Positions 14,543 to 25,000 of a stretch of DNA of 64,000 nt are shown here, one piece after another. The DNA is taken from positions 1 to 64,000 of IMG/VR virus record IMGVR_UViG_3300019889_000166; one strand, given 5' to 3'. The notes below the pieces were generated by a model, which did no database searches, was not told the origin of the DNA, and worked only from the letters and a program-made list of their open reading frames with translations. This stretch comes from a virus. The stretch's first letter is position 1, and the number at the start of each line of letters is the position of its first letter. Position numbers and translations under genes: made by a program.

Positions 14543-15355
14543 CTACTTGAGGACGCAGACGAGGATCTTGACCTGCGTCAGCGGGTCGGTCGTGGTGACG
14601 GTGAGCTCTTGCAGTTCGCCGGTCATCGCGGCGCACTTCGCCGCCGACGAGTCCGGGCCAGCGGGCCCCTGGTCGCCGGTGGCGCCTTGCGGTCCGGTGG
14701 GTCCAGTGGGGCCGGGCACGGTGCTGTCCGCCCCGTCGGCGCCTTTGCAGTCGTTGCGTTGCGCGCAGTACGACGTGAGGGCCTGGTCGATCATCGTGGA
14801 CAGCCGCTCGTCGCTGACCGGGGGCGCGTCCTTGCCAGCGGCACCGGTCTTCCCGACGCACCTGTCCTCGGTGCAGTACGACGCGACGGAACTCTTGACC
14901 AGGGGTTGGAGCTCGGCCGCAGTCGGGGTGCGCCCATCCTTCGGGCGGACCACCTTCGGTGCGGCGACCCGGGCGATCTGCTCGACCTGGCTCGCGGTGA
15001 GGGTCGGCTGGTAGGTGCGAATCGCGGAGGCGACGATCGTGTGAACGGCGAGTTCTTCGTCTGGAGTGAACTCGTCGGTCTGCGGTGGCGGCGGGGTGGT
15101 GAGGGTCGGCACCGGGACGGGCGCCTTGCCTGCCGCGATGAGCCGCCGGTTCGCTTCCTTCGCCGCGTCGACCGCGCCCTGGGCTTGGAGTTGCGCCTGC
15201 GATGCGGCGGTGAGCGCCTGGTCGGCGGTGGCGCCGTTGGTTTCGACGTCGCCGGACAGGTTGAACACCTGCGCGAAGAGGTAGCCGAAGGTGAGCACGA
15301 AGACGGCAAGGGCCCCCAGCCCGTAGCGGCGCGCGCTGCGGATCTTCCTGTTCAC
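14543..15355 (-). CDS. Membrane-anchored collagen-like phage protein (270 aa)
   Basis: GTG at 15355 overlaps the previous stop (GTGA). A basic start and transmembrane helix (about 12-32) are followed by a coiled region (AASQAQLQAQGAVDAAKEAN), a Pro/Thr linker, two Cys-containing repeats (SVASYCTEDRCVGKTGAAGK and TSYCAQRNDCKGADGADS) and collagen-like Gly-x-y triplets (GPTGPTGPQGATGDQGPAGP). Such proteins are found in the tail-fibre/lysis region of actinophages. It could be virion-associated or a spanin-like envelope protein; I cannot tell. Confidence 0.65.
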   Translation of the reverse strand: MNRKIRSARRYGLGALAVFVLTFGYLFAQVFNLSGDVETNGATADQALTAASQAQLQAQGAVDAAKEANRRLIAAGKAPVPVPTLTTPPPPQTDEFTPDEELAVHTIVASAIRTYQPTLTASQVEQIARVAAPKVVRPKDGRTPTAAELQPLVKSSVASYCTEDRCVGKTGAAGKDAPPVSDERLSTMIDQALTSYCAQRNDCKGADGADSTVPGPTGPTGPQGATGDQGPAGPDSSAAKCAAMTGELQELTVTTTDPLTQVKILVCVLK

Positions 15356-15807
15356 GGGTCAACGCCCTCCGGCAATGGGATGTTGTGGTCGGCGAGCGAC
15401 ATCCTCAGCAGGTAGGTGCGCCGACGTTCTTGGTCGAGGAGCCGTTCGAGGCTCTTGATCTCGCTCGAGTGGCCTTGCCGCATCTCTCGCACTTCGGCTG
15501 CGTGCCGGGCCTGCTCTGCACGGAACTCTTCGTCGCGGGCCTGGGCTGCTTCGCGCAGCTCCTTGCGTAGCTCCTCGACCTGCAGTTTGAGGTCTTGGAC
15601 GTCGCGGCGTAGTTCGCCCTCGGTGTCTTGCTCGCGGGCCTCGGCTGCGTCGGCGCGTTTCTTGTGGCCCTCGACGTCTTGCTGGCGGCCTTCTTTGTAC
15701 TGCTTGGCGGCGTAGGCGAGGAGGGTGGCGACGAGTCCGATTCCACCGACGGGGGCGGCGATGGTGGAGGTCGTGACTTCCAGAGCCGCGATCAGCGAGG
15801 TGATCAC
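15352..15807 (-). CDS. Membrane-anchored coiled-coil protein (151 aa)
   Basis: GTG at 15807 overlaps the stop of the upstream gene by four bases. One transmembrane helix (about 18-38) is followed by a long charged coiled coil (about 42-130, for example VQDLKLQVEELRKELREAAQ). This topology is typical of small proteins in phage lysis cassettes that bridge membrane and wall. Partner unknown. Confidence 0.6.
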   Translation of the reverse strand: MITSLIAALEVTTSTIAAPVGGIGLVATLLAYAAKQYKEGRQQDVEGHKKRADAAEAREQDTEGELRRDVQDLKLQVEELRKELREAAQARDEEFRAEQARHAAEVREMRQGHSSEIKSLERLLDQERRRTYLLRMSLADHNIPLPEGVDP

Positions 15808-16268
15808 TGTTCGTCGCCCTTCCGGGGCACGGGTCCCCTGACGTAGCAGAGGATGGCGTGCAGGGCGGTGATGACGAGGGCTTGTGTGACGCCGCGCCAG
15901 ATGCTGCCCTGTTGGTCGGCGACGTCGGTGCGGGAGTATTCCCAGACTGCTTGTGCGGTGGCGATGGAGAACATGCAGTACATCGCGGCGCAGAGGAGGT
16001 GACCGAGCCAGACTGCGGCGTGGCGCCTGACGATGAGCCCGAGGATGAGGGTTGCGCCGCCGGCGAGGAACGCGGCGCCCCAGGTGTGGAGGTCGGCGAG
16101 CTCGATCACGATTTTGAGCGACTTCGCGGCGACTGCCGACTCGGGGGTGTGGAGGTAGTCCCATCCGGTGACGAGTGCGTGGACGGCGAGGATCCACGAC
16201 AGGAGCCGGGCCATGTGCCACGGGATGCTGGTTGTGGCTAGCCGGGCGGTGAAGTCGTCAAGGCTCAC
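15804..16268 (-). CDS. Four-helix membrane protein (154 aa)
   Basis: GTG at 16268 overlaps the upstream stop. Hydrophobic segments lie near residues 20-38, 60-82, 85-105 and 125-142, with little between them. It sits between tail-fibre and lysis genes, where phages often encode a second holin or an exclusion protein. No family recognised. Confidence 0.55.
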   Translation of the reverse strand: MSLDDFTARLATTSIPWHMARLLSWILAVHALVTGWDYLHTPESAVAAKSLKIVIELADLHTWGAAFLAGGATLILGLIVRRHAAVWLGHLLCAAMYCMFSIATAQAVWEYSRTDVADQQGSIWRGVTQALVITALHAILCYVRGPVPRKGDEQ

Positions 16269-16408
16269 TTTGTCCCGTCCCCAGTTGGTAGTGATGCGCG
16301 GTGGACCACGTTGAATGCGCGGATGGCGGCTTCGATCGCGGCGATGCGTTCTTCGTGGTCTGCGAGTTGGGCGGGTATCTCTTCGGGCTCGGGTCTGGTT
16401 CCCGGCAA
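16265..16408 (-). CDS. Small coiled-coil protein (47 aa), TTG start
   Basis: The open frame between the fibre gene and 16265 has no ATG or GTG. A TTG at 16408 preceded by GGGGG gives 47 residues: a Pro-rich start, then a coil IPAQLADHEERIAAIEAAIR. Stop overlaps the next GTG, which supports real translation. Start is uncertain. Confidence 0.4.
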   Translation of the reverse strand: MPGTRPEPEEIPAQLADHEERIAAIEAAIRAFNVVHRASLPTGDGTK

Positions 16409-16434
16409 CGCTGCCCCCAGCAGGTTGTTGTGGC

Positions 16435-18972
16435 TTAGATGGGTCCGACGTAATCGATGGAGACGACGGTGTAGGTGCCGTCGGAGGCGCCCAGCACGTT
16501 GAGCGAGGCGGTCGAGTTCTGAAAGGCTGCGACGGCGAGGGTGCCACCGGCTGCGAGGACGTAGGTGTCGTCGGCCGACACTGGGGTAGCGAGCACTCCG
16601 CCCGCTATGGCCGGTACGAGTTTTGCGAGCCTCTGCGTGCCGCCCTCGACCAGCCGACAGCCCCGCACTCCCGTCCCGTTCGTCTGGTACGACAGGGTGG
16701 CGGAGATCCTGTAGCGGCCTGCGATGGAGACGGTGAAGACGCCTGCCGAGTAGGTGATGCCGCTGGAGGAGAGGACCGTCCAGTTCGTGACGGTCAGGTA
16801 GGTTCCGACGCTTGAGGCGAGAGGCGCCCCGGCATTGAAGCGGGCGTATGCATACGGCTGCGGCAGTGTCTGCGTGACCCGGGTGGCCAGGATCGACCCG
16901 TCGCCGGATGCGACCAGGGTCCCCGCGCTGTTCTTGAAGAGCGCGGGGGTCGCGGACACCGGGTAGTTGGTGGCCGCTGGCGGGTTCGTTCCTGCGGTGG
17001 TCAGCGTGGTGAACGTCTGCGCCTGTGGGCCGTAGCCGGCGCCGAACGGAATTGACTGCAGCCACATCGACGTCCGCGCCGGAAGCGTGGCTCCCCTGCC
17101 GACGAAGACCCGGACCGCGTTCGGGTCGTCCGCCCCACCGACCGGGATAGCGGGTGTGGTGACGGTGTAGCGGGCGCGTTTCTTCATCGTGAAGTTCGCG
17201 GCCGGACCCGCCGCCGACTCGTGGTTACCGCCGGTCGCGTTGGAGTCGTACCAGGTGTACGGCACCCACCAGTTCCCGTCGGCGGTGGCGGTCCACGTCA
17301 TGGCGGTGTGCTTGTAGATGGTGGAGACGCCGGGGAAGATCTTCGACACGAAGAAGTTGCTGCCGTCCCAGGCGAGGCCGGTGGTCATCCCGGACGCGGC
17401 AGGGAATGACTCGGTGCCCTGGTACGAGTAGGACGTTGCGGGGTTGAAGATCCAGACGTTGCCGTTGTTCCGCGACGTGAGCGCCATGCGCTCGGAGCCG
17501 TAGTCGAAGCTGCCGAACGCAAGCCCGCCGACCGGACCCGTGAAGCCTGAAACGCTGGCCGTGAAGTTAGTCGAGGTGACCGCGCAGGTCGTCGGGTCTC
17601 GGTGCTGAATCCGGAACTGCGGGGTCGAGGTCGTGTCGAACTCCGCGATGACGATGGCGCCCGTCGATGCGCGGTAGCCGATCCCCATCTTGGAGATGTT
17701 GTACTGCGCGTAGTACCAGCCGTCCGCAGTGCCGTCGATCGGGGTGTACTGCGACCCGTTCTGGAGGATGCCGCTCGTGTCGTAGCGGAGCAGGTACCAG
17801 TTGAAGTCGATCTGCGACTGGCCGAGCACGTACCAGTTGGTGCCGTTCCAGGCGAGGCCGCCGCCGGGGATGTACCCGTCGCCGCCGGTGAGGAGGATCC
17901 TGTCCACCTCTGCGCCCGTGGTCGAGTGGTACGACACGAGGCACGCGGCGCCGATGCCGCCCCACTCGGCGGTCCACCACTTCGAGTCCTTCCACACCAG
18001 GCCCATGCCGTGCTGCGCGTCCGGGAGTGCGAGGCTCTCCCAGTCGATCACCACCGACGGGGCCTGCTGCGGATCCGTGACACCGGACGCGAGGGTGAAG
18101 ACCCCGCCACGCTCGACCGTGCTCACCGATCCCGGCGCGAAACTCACGCCGCCCGTGAAGGTCGCGGCCTGCGCCTCGATCATGCCCTTGAACTGGTCAG
18201 GGAGCGCCGGGTCCGTCGGCAGTACCGTGCGGGGCATGCCGTTCGGGGCGTAGGTCGCGAGCCCGAACGGCCCGAGGTCGACGCCCGAGCCGACCCCGCC
18301 GGTCCGGGTGCTGATGATCGACGACAGGGTCATGTTGGCGGTCAGGTTGCCGGTGGTGAGCTTCCCGACGTCGAGGTTCCCGATCTTCGCGTTGTCGACT
18401 GCGAGGTCTGCGATCTTCGCGTTGCTGATCGCGAGGTCGAGGATCGCGCTGGTCCCGAGCTCGGATGGGACCCAGTCGGCTCCGTCGTGGACGTAGATCT
18501 TGTTGTCGTCGTCGGAGTCGAACCAGGTGTCACCCGATGCCCCGACAGAGGGCTCGGTGGCCTGGCGGTAGATCACGTTCTTGCCGTCGGCCGAGGTCTG
18601 GGCTGCTTCGGCTGCGGCCTGAGCTGCGGCAGCGACCACCTCAGCCAGGGCGGCTGCATCGGCAGCAGCGGCGGCATCCAGTGCGGCCTGCGCGGCGGCG
18701 GCGTCAGCAGCAGCAGCGTCGGTCGCGGCCTGGTCAGCGGTCCCCTGCGCGGTGGCGATCGTCTCGTCGCGGATCGGAACCCACGACGTGCCGTTGAAGT
18801 AGTGCGGCGCGTTCCCGTCAGCAGGGTTGATCCACGTCGAGTTCCGTACCGCCTCGGTGGGTTCGGTCGAGGTGAGGAACGTCGCCGCCTGCAACTGGAG
18901 CCGTAGCCGCTTGACCTGCTTCTCGATCTCCTTGCGCCACGCGGCGAGCGACGACTCACGGGGTACCGACAT
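16435..18972 (-). CDS. Tail fibre / receptor-binding protein (845 aa)
   Basis: ATG at 18972 overlaps the previous stop. The N-terminus (about 10-30) is a short coil. Residues about 75-130 are an Ala-rich heptad coil, followed by IYRQATEPSVGASGDTWFD-type WD-like fibre motifs and repeated NAKI/DLAV trimer-fibre units. The central 350 residues are beta-rich with W-x-G-x-NW repeats reminiscent of a propeller or sugar-binding fold. The last 120 residues (GRYRISATLSYQ ... YTVVSIDYVGP) look like a C1q/TNF-type jelly roll. This is the likely host-recognition module. Domain calls are by pattern only. Confidence 0.75.
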   Translation of the reverse strand: MSVPRESSLAAWRKEIEKQVKRLRLQLQAATFLTSTEPTEAVRNSTWINPADGNAPHYFNGTSWVPIRDETIATAQGTADQAATDAAAADAAAAQAALDAAAAADAAALAEVVAAAAQAAAEAAQTSADGKNVIYRQATEPSVGASGDTWFDSDDDNKIYVHDGADWVPSELGTSAILDLAISNAKIADLAVDNAKIGNLDVGKLTTGNLTANMTLSSIISTRTGGVGSGVDLGPFGLATYAPNGMPRTVLPTDPALPDQFKGMIEAQAATFTGGVSFAPGSVSTVERGGVFTLASGVTDPQQAPSVVIDWESLALPDAQHGMGLVWKDSKWWTAEWGGIGAACLVSYHSTTGAEVDRILLTGGDGYIPGGGLAWNGTNWYVLGQSQIDFNWYLLRYDTSGILQNGSQYTPIDGTADGWYYAQYNISKMGIGYRASTGAIVIAEFDTTSTPQFRIQHRDPTTCAVTSTNFTASVSGFTGPVGGLAFGSFDYGSERMALTSRNNGNVWIFNPATSYSYQGTESFPAASGMTTGLAWDGSNFFVSKIFPGVSTIYKHTAMTWTATADGNWWVPYTWYDSNATGGNHESAAGPAANFTMKKRARYTVTTPAIPVGGADDPNAVRVFVGRGATLPARTSMWLQSIPFGAGYGPQAQTFTTLTTAGTNPPAATNYPVSATPALFKNSAGTLVASGDGSILATRVTQTLPQPYAYARFNAGAPLASSVGTYLTVTNWTVLSSSGITYSAGVFTVSIAGRYRISATLSYQTNGTGVRGCRLVEGGTQRLAKLVPAIAGGVLATPVSADDTYVLAAGGTLAVAAFQNSTASLNVLGASDGTYTVVSIDYVGPI

Positions 18973-20108
18973 CAGCTCGCCTCCTCGTACGGGTTCCACA
19001 GGACAGGGGTGTACGTGTCGGCGCCGGGGTCGAGCGCCCCGCCGATGACGCGGATCGTTTCCTGGTGGCCGGCGGGGTGCCTGAACGAGGGCGGGGTGTC
19101 GCCGGGGTTCTTGGGGCCATAGACGAAGAACGTGATGTTGTCGCCGAGGTTGAAGTCGCGGAGGTACTGCGGGCCGAGGGTGAGGTCGACGGCCATGTCG
19201 ACGGTGGACTGGCCGCGCGCGCGTCGCTGGAGGGCGGTGCGGGCGATGCCGGTGAGTCCGGTGGGGCCGAGTTCGCCGGTCTTCTCGACGGTGTCTTCCC
19301 ACCGTGGCCAGCCCTGCGCCAACGCTTCCTCATCCCGGACAGGGGCGGACGAGGCTTCACCTTCGACGCCGATGATGTGGTTGCCCCCGTGGCCTTCGGT
19401 GTAGTCGTCGTGCACCGTGTACTCCCGGATGCTGCCGGGGAAGTCGAAGCGGGCGTTCGGGACACCGGCCCAGCCGAGGCGGATGCGGGCGTAGAACACG
19501 AACTCGATCGACAGCCGGTCCGCGTCGGTCCACCTGGTGATGACGGTGAACTCGGGGCCGTTCTCCATGTCGGAGAGGTCTTTCAGGCAGTCGAGGACCG
19601 GCTTGTGCTCGGGCGCGAGGTACCGGATCGTGCGGGGAGTGGGGCAGTCGACGTCGAGGATCAGGCCGATGCCTTCGGGTGCGGCGTCGGCGAGGAGGTC
19701 GGCGATGATCAGCTCGTCGGTGTCGCCCGGGACTTCTTCGCTGTACGTGTGGGTGCCTGCGTGGCGGCGGCCGTAGTACGCCATGGGGGTGGCGCAGTTG
19801 AGCGTCGCCTCGGGCTTGGTGCCTGCGTCGCGGTTGGTGATGATCCCTGACCACAGGATGTCGCTGGTGTTGTCGCCGTCGTACTCGCGTTCGCAGATGA
19901 TGACGGTCTTGCCGGGAGTGGTGAACCCGATGAAGTCCCCGCCCGCCTGGGGTGCGGCCTGGTCGCAGGTAAACACGACTGTCGAGACATCGCTGATCCG
20001 TTCCGGCAGCGCGCCCTGCGGCTTGAGCGGCAGCTCGCAGAGCTTGACGCCGGTCCGCAGGTCGCACGCCCAGTACCGGTAGGTGACGCCCGGCCGTGGC
20101 GGCAGCAT
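18972..20108 (-). CDS. Minor tail protein, Gp37-like tail-tip protein (378 aa)
   Basis: The N-terminus MLPPRPGVTYRYWACDLRTG and the middle domain DILWSGIITNRDAGTKPEA fit the baseplate-hub or tail-associated proteins of actinophages (ReqiPepy6 Gp37-like). It is beta-rich with no catalytic motif. It overlaps both neighbours by three to four bases, between the fibre and upper-baseplate genes, where the tail-associated protein is expected. Confidence 0.65.
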   Translation of the reverse strand: MLPPRPGVTYRYWACDLRTGVKLCELPLKPQGALPERISDVSTVVFTCDQAAPQAGGDFIGFTTPGKTVIICEREYDGDNTSDILWSGIITNRDAGTKPEATLNCATPMAYYGRRHAGTHTYSEEVPGDTDELIIADLLADAAPEGIGLILDVDCPTPRTIRYLAPEHKPVLDCLKDLSDMENGPEFTVITRWTDADRLSIEFVFYARIRLGWAGVPNARFDFPGSIREYTVHDDYTEGHGGNHIIGVEGEASSAPVRDEEALAQGWPRWEDTVEKTGELGPTGLTGIARTALQRRARGQSTVDMAVDLTLGPQYLRDFNLGDNITFFVYGPKNPGDTPPSFRHPAGHQETIRVIGGALDPGADTYTPVLWNPYEEAS

Positions 20109-21151
20109 CAGGTCTGCGTCTTCTGGTAGGAGCCGTCGAGGATGATCACGTCACCCGCAGCCCACACCACCGTGTCGAATCCGAGGCGCGCGGAGTCGAG
20201 GGCCCGCCACGCGCCGATGGCCTGCGTGTTGATCGTGGACCAGACGAGAGCCACACGGGCTGCGGACGCCGCGGCCCGGTAGTAGTAGCCGGTGCCGGAG
20301 TCGGAGTCGAACGTGGAGGCGTCCATGCCTGCGGGCAGCGACCACGTGTAGGCGCCGTCACCGACGGAGGTGCCGGAGGTGCCACGCTTGATGCGGATCT
20401 TGAAGTCGACCATGTCACCGTGGTCCCGGTACAGCGCGGTCTTCTCCGCGCCGCCGCCGGTGCCGTGGGCAACGGACCCGCCGGGTGCGCGCCAGTCGGT
20501 GGTCCACGCGATCCACGGCGCGCCGAGCAGGTTCCGCCACGAGCCTTGGTCGTAGATCTCGCGGACCCCGGTGGACCGGTTGTAGATCTCCAGCCCGGGG
20601 CCCGGGTTCGACGGGCGCGACGCGACGGACAGGACCCCGCCCGCTCCGGCGTACCCGATGTTGGTGCTGGCCATGGTCCAGACGGGGTTGCCGCCGCCGG
20701 ATGCGGGGACGGCGAAGGTGCCGAGCCGGATCCCGACGCCGGTGAAGGTCGGCGCGACCGGTGAGGCATTGGCGGTGCCTGCGGTGTAGACGATGTCCAT
20801 GCCGCGCAGCCCGGACGCGTCGGCCTCGTGGTCATAGACCTTGATGTCGATCGCGTCGACCCGGGGCAGGGTGGCGTGCGCGGCCGAGATCGTCTTGGAC
20901 AGTTCGGCCGAGCCGGCTGGGAAGACGCCACGGTAGGCGCCGAGCCCGGCGGTGGTCTGCACGACCGCTGTCACGGGGGTGATGGTGGCGGCGAAGCTGA
21001 CGTTGGAGACGACGCCGCCCCTGACGCCCGGGTAGACGAGGCCGGTGGAGTCGCGGGTGTACAGCCCGCCGTCGATCTGGCGCCACTCGGCCGCGGTGAG
21101 CTCGGGAGCCCCGGAACCGGCGTCGTACGTGATCGCGATGATGTCGCGCAT
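20108..21151 (-). CDS. Minor tail / baseplate protein (347 aa)
   Basis: Starts MRDIIAITYDAGSGAPELTA. An N-terminal segment of about 150 residues (DAIDIKVYDHEADASGL) resembles upper-baseplate modules that hold receptor-binding proteins. The C-terminal half is a beta-sandwich ending in a distinct strand-rich domain (FKIRIKRGTSGTSVGDGAYT). No enzyme motif. Operon position supports a structural tail-tip role. Confidence 0.65.
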   Translation of the reverse strand: MRDIIAITYDAGSGAPELTAAEWRQIDGGLYTRDSTGLVYPGVRGGVVSNVSFAATITPVTAVVQTTAGLGAYRGVFPAGSAELSKTISAAHATLPRVDAIDIKVYDHEADASGLRGMDIVYTAGTANASPVAPTFTGVGIRLGTFAVPASGGGNPVWTMASTNIGYAGAGGVLSVASRPSNPGPGLEIYNRSTGVREIYDQGSWRNLLGAPWIAWTTDWRAPGGSVAHGTGGGAEKTALYRDHGDMVDFKIRIKRGTSGTSVGDGAYTWSLPAGMDASTFDSDSGTGYYYRAAASAARVALVWSTINTQAIGAWRALDSARLGFDTVVWAAGDVIILDGSYQKTQT

Positions 21152-21161
21152 CGGTTCTCCC

Positions 21162-22010
21162 CTACTGGTACGAGTCGCTCCACGCGAGGAGCGCGGTGCC
21201 GGTGCCTGAGGCGGCGCGGAAGGCGATGGTGTTGCTGCCGGGCTCGATGCCCCACGGGCCGCCGCCGCCGGTGGAGACCTTCCCGGCCCGCAGCGCCGTG
21301 CCCTGCAGCAGAGCGAGCAGCGGAGCGGCGAGGTAGATGTCGACGAACTCGCCGGTGAGCAGGGTGTCGTTGTAGGTGACCCACTGCCCGGTGCGGGTGT
21401 TCAGGACGGTCGGGTTGACCAGCGGCCCGGTCAGCGTCACCACGGTCGGAGCGGTCTCGTTGCCCGCGTTGTACGCGTCCCCGTCGCCGGTGACGGTGGA
21501 GCCGGTGAAGCGGACCGGGAAGCGGACCGGGAACCGGAGGCCGCCTGTCACCGAGGGCAGCGCCAGCGGCAGGGTCCTCGCGACGCCGTACCGCAACGGG
21601 TCCGGGCAGGTCAGTTCGGCCTGCCAGGTGACCTTGTTGTCGATGTCGTCGGCCCGGTCGACCTTCCCCGAGCGTTGCGCCGTGACCCGCAGAGGGATGC
21701 CGTCGACCACGGTCAGCGAGAACAGGTCCAGCCCCAGCGCGGCCTGCAACCGGTGCTCGGCCTGCTGACGGAGCAGGATCGTCGGAGCCTCGATCCGGCC
21801 CGTCATCGTCAGCGTCCGGGCGAGGAGCTTCGGGTTCGGCGCCGGCGACTCGCCGTGCGCGCCGACCCGCTGCTGCCCGCCGCCTGTCGACCCGGGCGAC
21901 CCCCAGCCGTCGAGGGTCGCCAGGGTGATCAGGACCCCGTCACTGTCCCGGGGTCCGTTGAGGGTGATGCCGCCGGGCAGGATGATCTCGGTCTCCTCGG
22001 GGAACGGCAT
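21162..22010 (-). CDS. Distal tail (Dit-like) protein (282 aa)
   Basis: It follows directly after the tape-measure gene, the canonical place for the distal tail protein. Residues about 50-140 (LLARTLTMTGRIEAPT; LDLFSLTVVDGIPLRV) fit the split-barrel N-terminal domain of siphovirus tail components. The C-terminal galectin-like half ends in FRAASGTGTALLAWSDSYQ. Dit forms the hexameric hub joining tail tube to tip. Confidence 0.75.
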   Translation of the reverse strand: MPFPEETEIILPGGITLNGPRDSDGVLITLATLDGWGSPGSTGGGQQRVGAHGESPAPNPKLLARTLTMTGRIEAPTILLRQQAEHRLQAALGLDLFSLTVVDGIPLRVTAQRSGKVDRADDIDNKVTWQAELTCPDPLRYGVARTLPLALPSVTGGLRFPVRFPVRFTGSTVTGDGDAYNAGNETAPTVVTLTGPLVNPTVLNTRTGQWVTYNDTLLTGEFVDIYLAAPLLALLQGTALRAGKVSTGGGGPWGIEPGSNTIAFRAASGTGTALLAWSDSYQ

Positions 22011-25000
22011 CAGTACCCCTTCGCCATCAGTTCGGCCTTCGCGTTGGCACGCTGGGCGATGAGGTCGGCCTCGGCCATCGAGACCCCGTAGAACTTGTTC
22101 TCCTGGTAGTGGCGGTGCTCGTGGATGACGGTGGTCATGCCGCCTGCACCGCGACCGCCGCCGCCGACGTACTGGTTCGGCTGGACCCAGCCGCCCTGCT
22201 GGCCCATGCGGAGGATCTCGGGGCCGTTCTCGCCGACGAGGTACGCCTTCTCGGGTGCGGTCGGGCCGCCCTTGCCGCGTGCCCCTGCGATCGCCTGCCC
22301 GTACTGGGCGTTCGCGGACCCGGCGCCGATCTTGTTGGCCTGGTCGTCGAGCGCCTTCTGCGCCTTGTTCAACGCCGCGACAAGCCCAGCGCCGCCGTTC
22401 AGGATCGCCGTGGCGAGGTCCCCGCCCTGGTCCGCGCCCTTCCCGACGATCTGCGAGATGAGTTCCTCGGACAGGCCGAGCTTGCGGAGCTTGTCGACCT
22501 GCGCCGCGAACGCCTTCATCGCGGCACCTTGGGCCTGCAGATCCTGCAGCAGGCCCTTGCCGGTGAGGGACTTGGCGAACAGGTCACCGATGTTCGCGCT
22601 CGACGTGAGAGCGGTCGCGATCTGGTTGGCCATCTCGACAGCGGCCTTCTGCTGCTCGATGAGCTTCTGGATCGCCTCGGCGTGAGCCTCGGTCGCCTTC
22701 TTCGCCGCGTCGGCCTTCAGGTTGTATGCCGCGTCGGCCTTGTTGGAGGCGTTCGTTGCGGCGGTCAGCTTCTTCTTCCCGACGTACAGCTTGTCCTGCA
22801 GCTTGATCAGTTCCTGCTGCTCTTTCCGGATCTTGGCGTCCTGCGCGGCGTTCTCCTTGGCGCGGACCTTCGGGTCTTTCGCCTTGGAGTCCTGGCCGCG
22901 CAGCAGGGTTATGTAGCGCTGCTGGAGGGTGATCTCCCGCGCGATCTTGTCGTTCGCGGCCTTCTGCGCGGTCTCTGCCCGGGATGCGATGTTGGCGGCG
23001 TTCTTCGCGGGCGCGACCGCGGCCTGTGCCTTCTTCTGAGCGGCGAGCGTTGACCCGTAGTTCACCCCGGCAGACGGGTTGAACGGGATCAGGAGCTGCT
23101 TCAGGATGAGCGCGATGTCGGTGAGCCGGCCACCGGGTAGGTTCAGCCCGCCGTCGGCGAACGACTTCACCAGGCCGAGGCCGAACGACCCCGCGACCTG
23201 GCCGAGGATCTTCTCCGACCGATCCCGCTTGCTGGGTGCGAGCGGGATGAACGCCTCTCCCCCGGTCTCCTTCTCGGCCCACTGGACGAGGCCGCCGCCC
23301 TTGCCAGGCTGGACCATCGCCTGCTTGGGGAGCTTCCCGTCCGCGTAGGAGGGGATGCCGTGCGGGTAGTAGCCACCGTTGGCGTTCGGGGTGACGGCGT
23401 GCCCGCCCTGGTCGGTGGTCTGGTTCCGGGTGATCCGCTCGGTGATGAACCGGGAGGTGATCGTGACCGTCTTGGAGGTCGGCACGCTCGCCAGTGCAGC
23501 CTTGGCGGCGGCGATACCGGCCTCGAGCTTCTTGATGTCGGCCTCGAGCTTGGCGCGCCGCGACTTGGTCAGGTTCGGGTCAGCGAGTTCCCTCTTGGCC
23601 GCGGCGAGCTTGGTTTCGAGATCCTTCTTGTTCGCGGTCAGCTTCGCCTCACGCGACACGTTCGGGATGTTGATCATCGCCGCGGCCATAGCCTTGGCTT
23701 CCGGGACCGTGTAACCCATCTGCGTTGCGAGCTTGATGAACTGGGCCCGCGACTTCTCGGCGGTTACCGCAACGGAGACGTTCGACTTCCCGGCGTCATC
23801 CATTGCGATGGTCTGCTTGTTGGCGGCCTCGGCGACCTGCAGTAGCGCCGTCTTGTTGTTGCGGCCCTTCTCGGTGTTGATGTCGTGGGTGCGCCCGTTG
23901 TCCTTGATCGACGCGGACACGTTGTCAATGGCAGCCTGGTAGGCGATCGCCGCGTTGGCATTGCCGAGGGCAGCGGTGGTCCACTGCCCCATCGCTTCGA
24001 TCGCCGCGGAGAACTGGTTCTTCTGCCGCGACAGGGCGTCGGTGACCATCTGCAGCGGCGGCGCTGCATGCTGGGCGGCCGCGGCCAGTCCGCCGTTGGC
24101 CTGCGCCAACTCGACGGTCTTGTTCGCCGCGTCACTCATCGACTTGCCTGCGGTGTCGGAATCCTTACCGGTGATCCCGAAGAGTGCGTTGACGCCAGCG
24201 AGCGCGGCACTGAGGAACGTGAACGGTGCCTCGAGGGTGTAGATGATCGACTCGATGCCCTTCAACGCGACCGTGACGAGCGACACGCCGCCGGTCAGGT
24301 CAGAGAAGGACGAGTTGACGTTGCTCAGCGTGGTGATGAGACCGAGCGTCGTCGCGGTGATCGAGCCAAGCCCGGTGATCAGGTCCGCCATCGCGGTCGG
24401 GTTCGCCGAGATGGACTGCGACAGGGTGATCAGCGCCTCGGAGATCGAGCCGATCGCGGTCTGCAACGCCGGGCCCATCCCGGCGAGGACGGCGTTGAAC
24501 GCGTCAGTGATCGGGCCGATCGCGGGGATCAGCTTCTCCAGCGCCTGCATCGCCTGGTTCACGAACGTGTCGATCGGGCCAGCCATGCTCATGAACGCCG
24601 CCGACAATGCCGGGCTGAACCGGTTGACGGTCCGCTCGAAGTACCCGGCGATGTTGTTCAGCGTGCCCTCGAACGGTGCGCTGAGGAGCAGCATGTCGCC
24701 GCCGAGATTGGTCATCGTCTTGGACCACACGTGGCTGACGCGCCGACTCTGCGCCGCGAACATGATCCCCAGCCCAGCGAGCCCCGCGCCGATACCGGCG
24801 ACCAGCGCGCCGCCAGCGACAGCGCCCGCAGCCGGGGCCGCCACAGCGACAGCACTGAGGAGAGTGGTGAGCAGGATCGGGCCGAGGACCGGGGTCTTCA
24901 GCGCACCCATCAGCGCACCCAGGATCCCGCGGCCGCCGCTCCTGCCGGACTCCTGGAAGATAGCCTCGCCGGATCCGGTGAGCCACTTCTTGAACCCGGC

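Noticed and set aside
13196-15415. Very long rightward open frame opposite the lysis genes
   Set aside because: It lies wholly antisense to convincing holin, endolysin and collagen-like genes; GC-rich third positions create such shadow frames.
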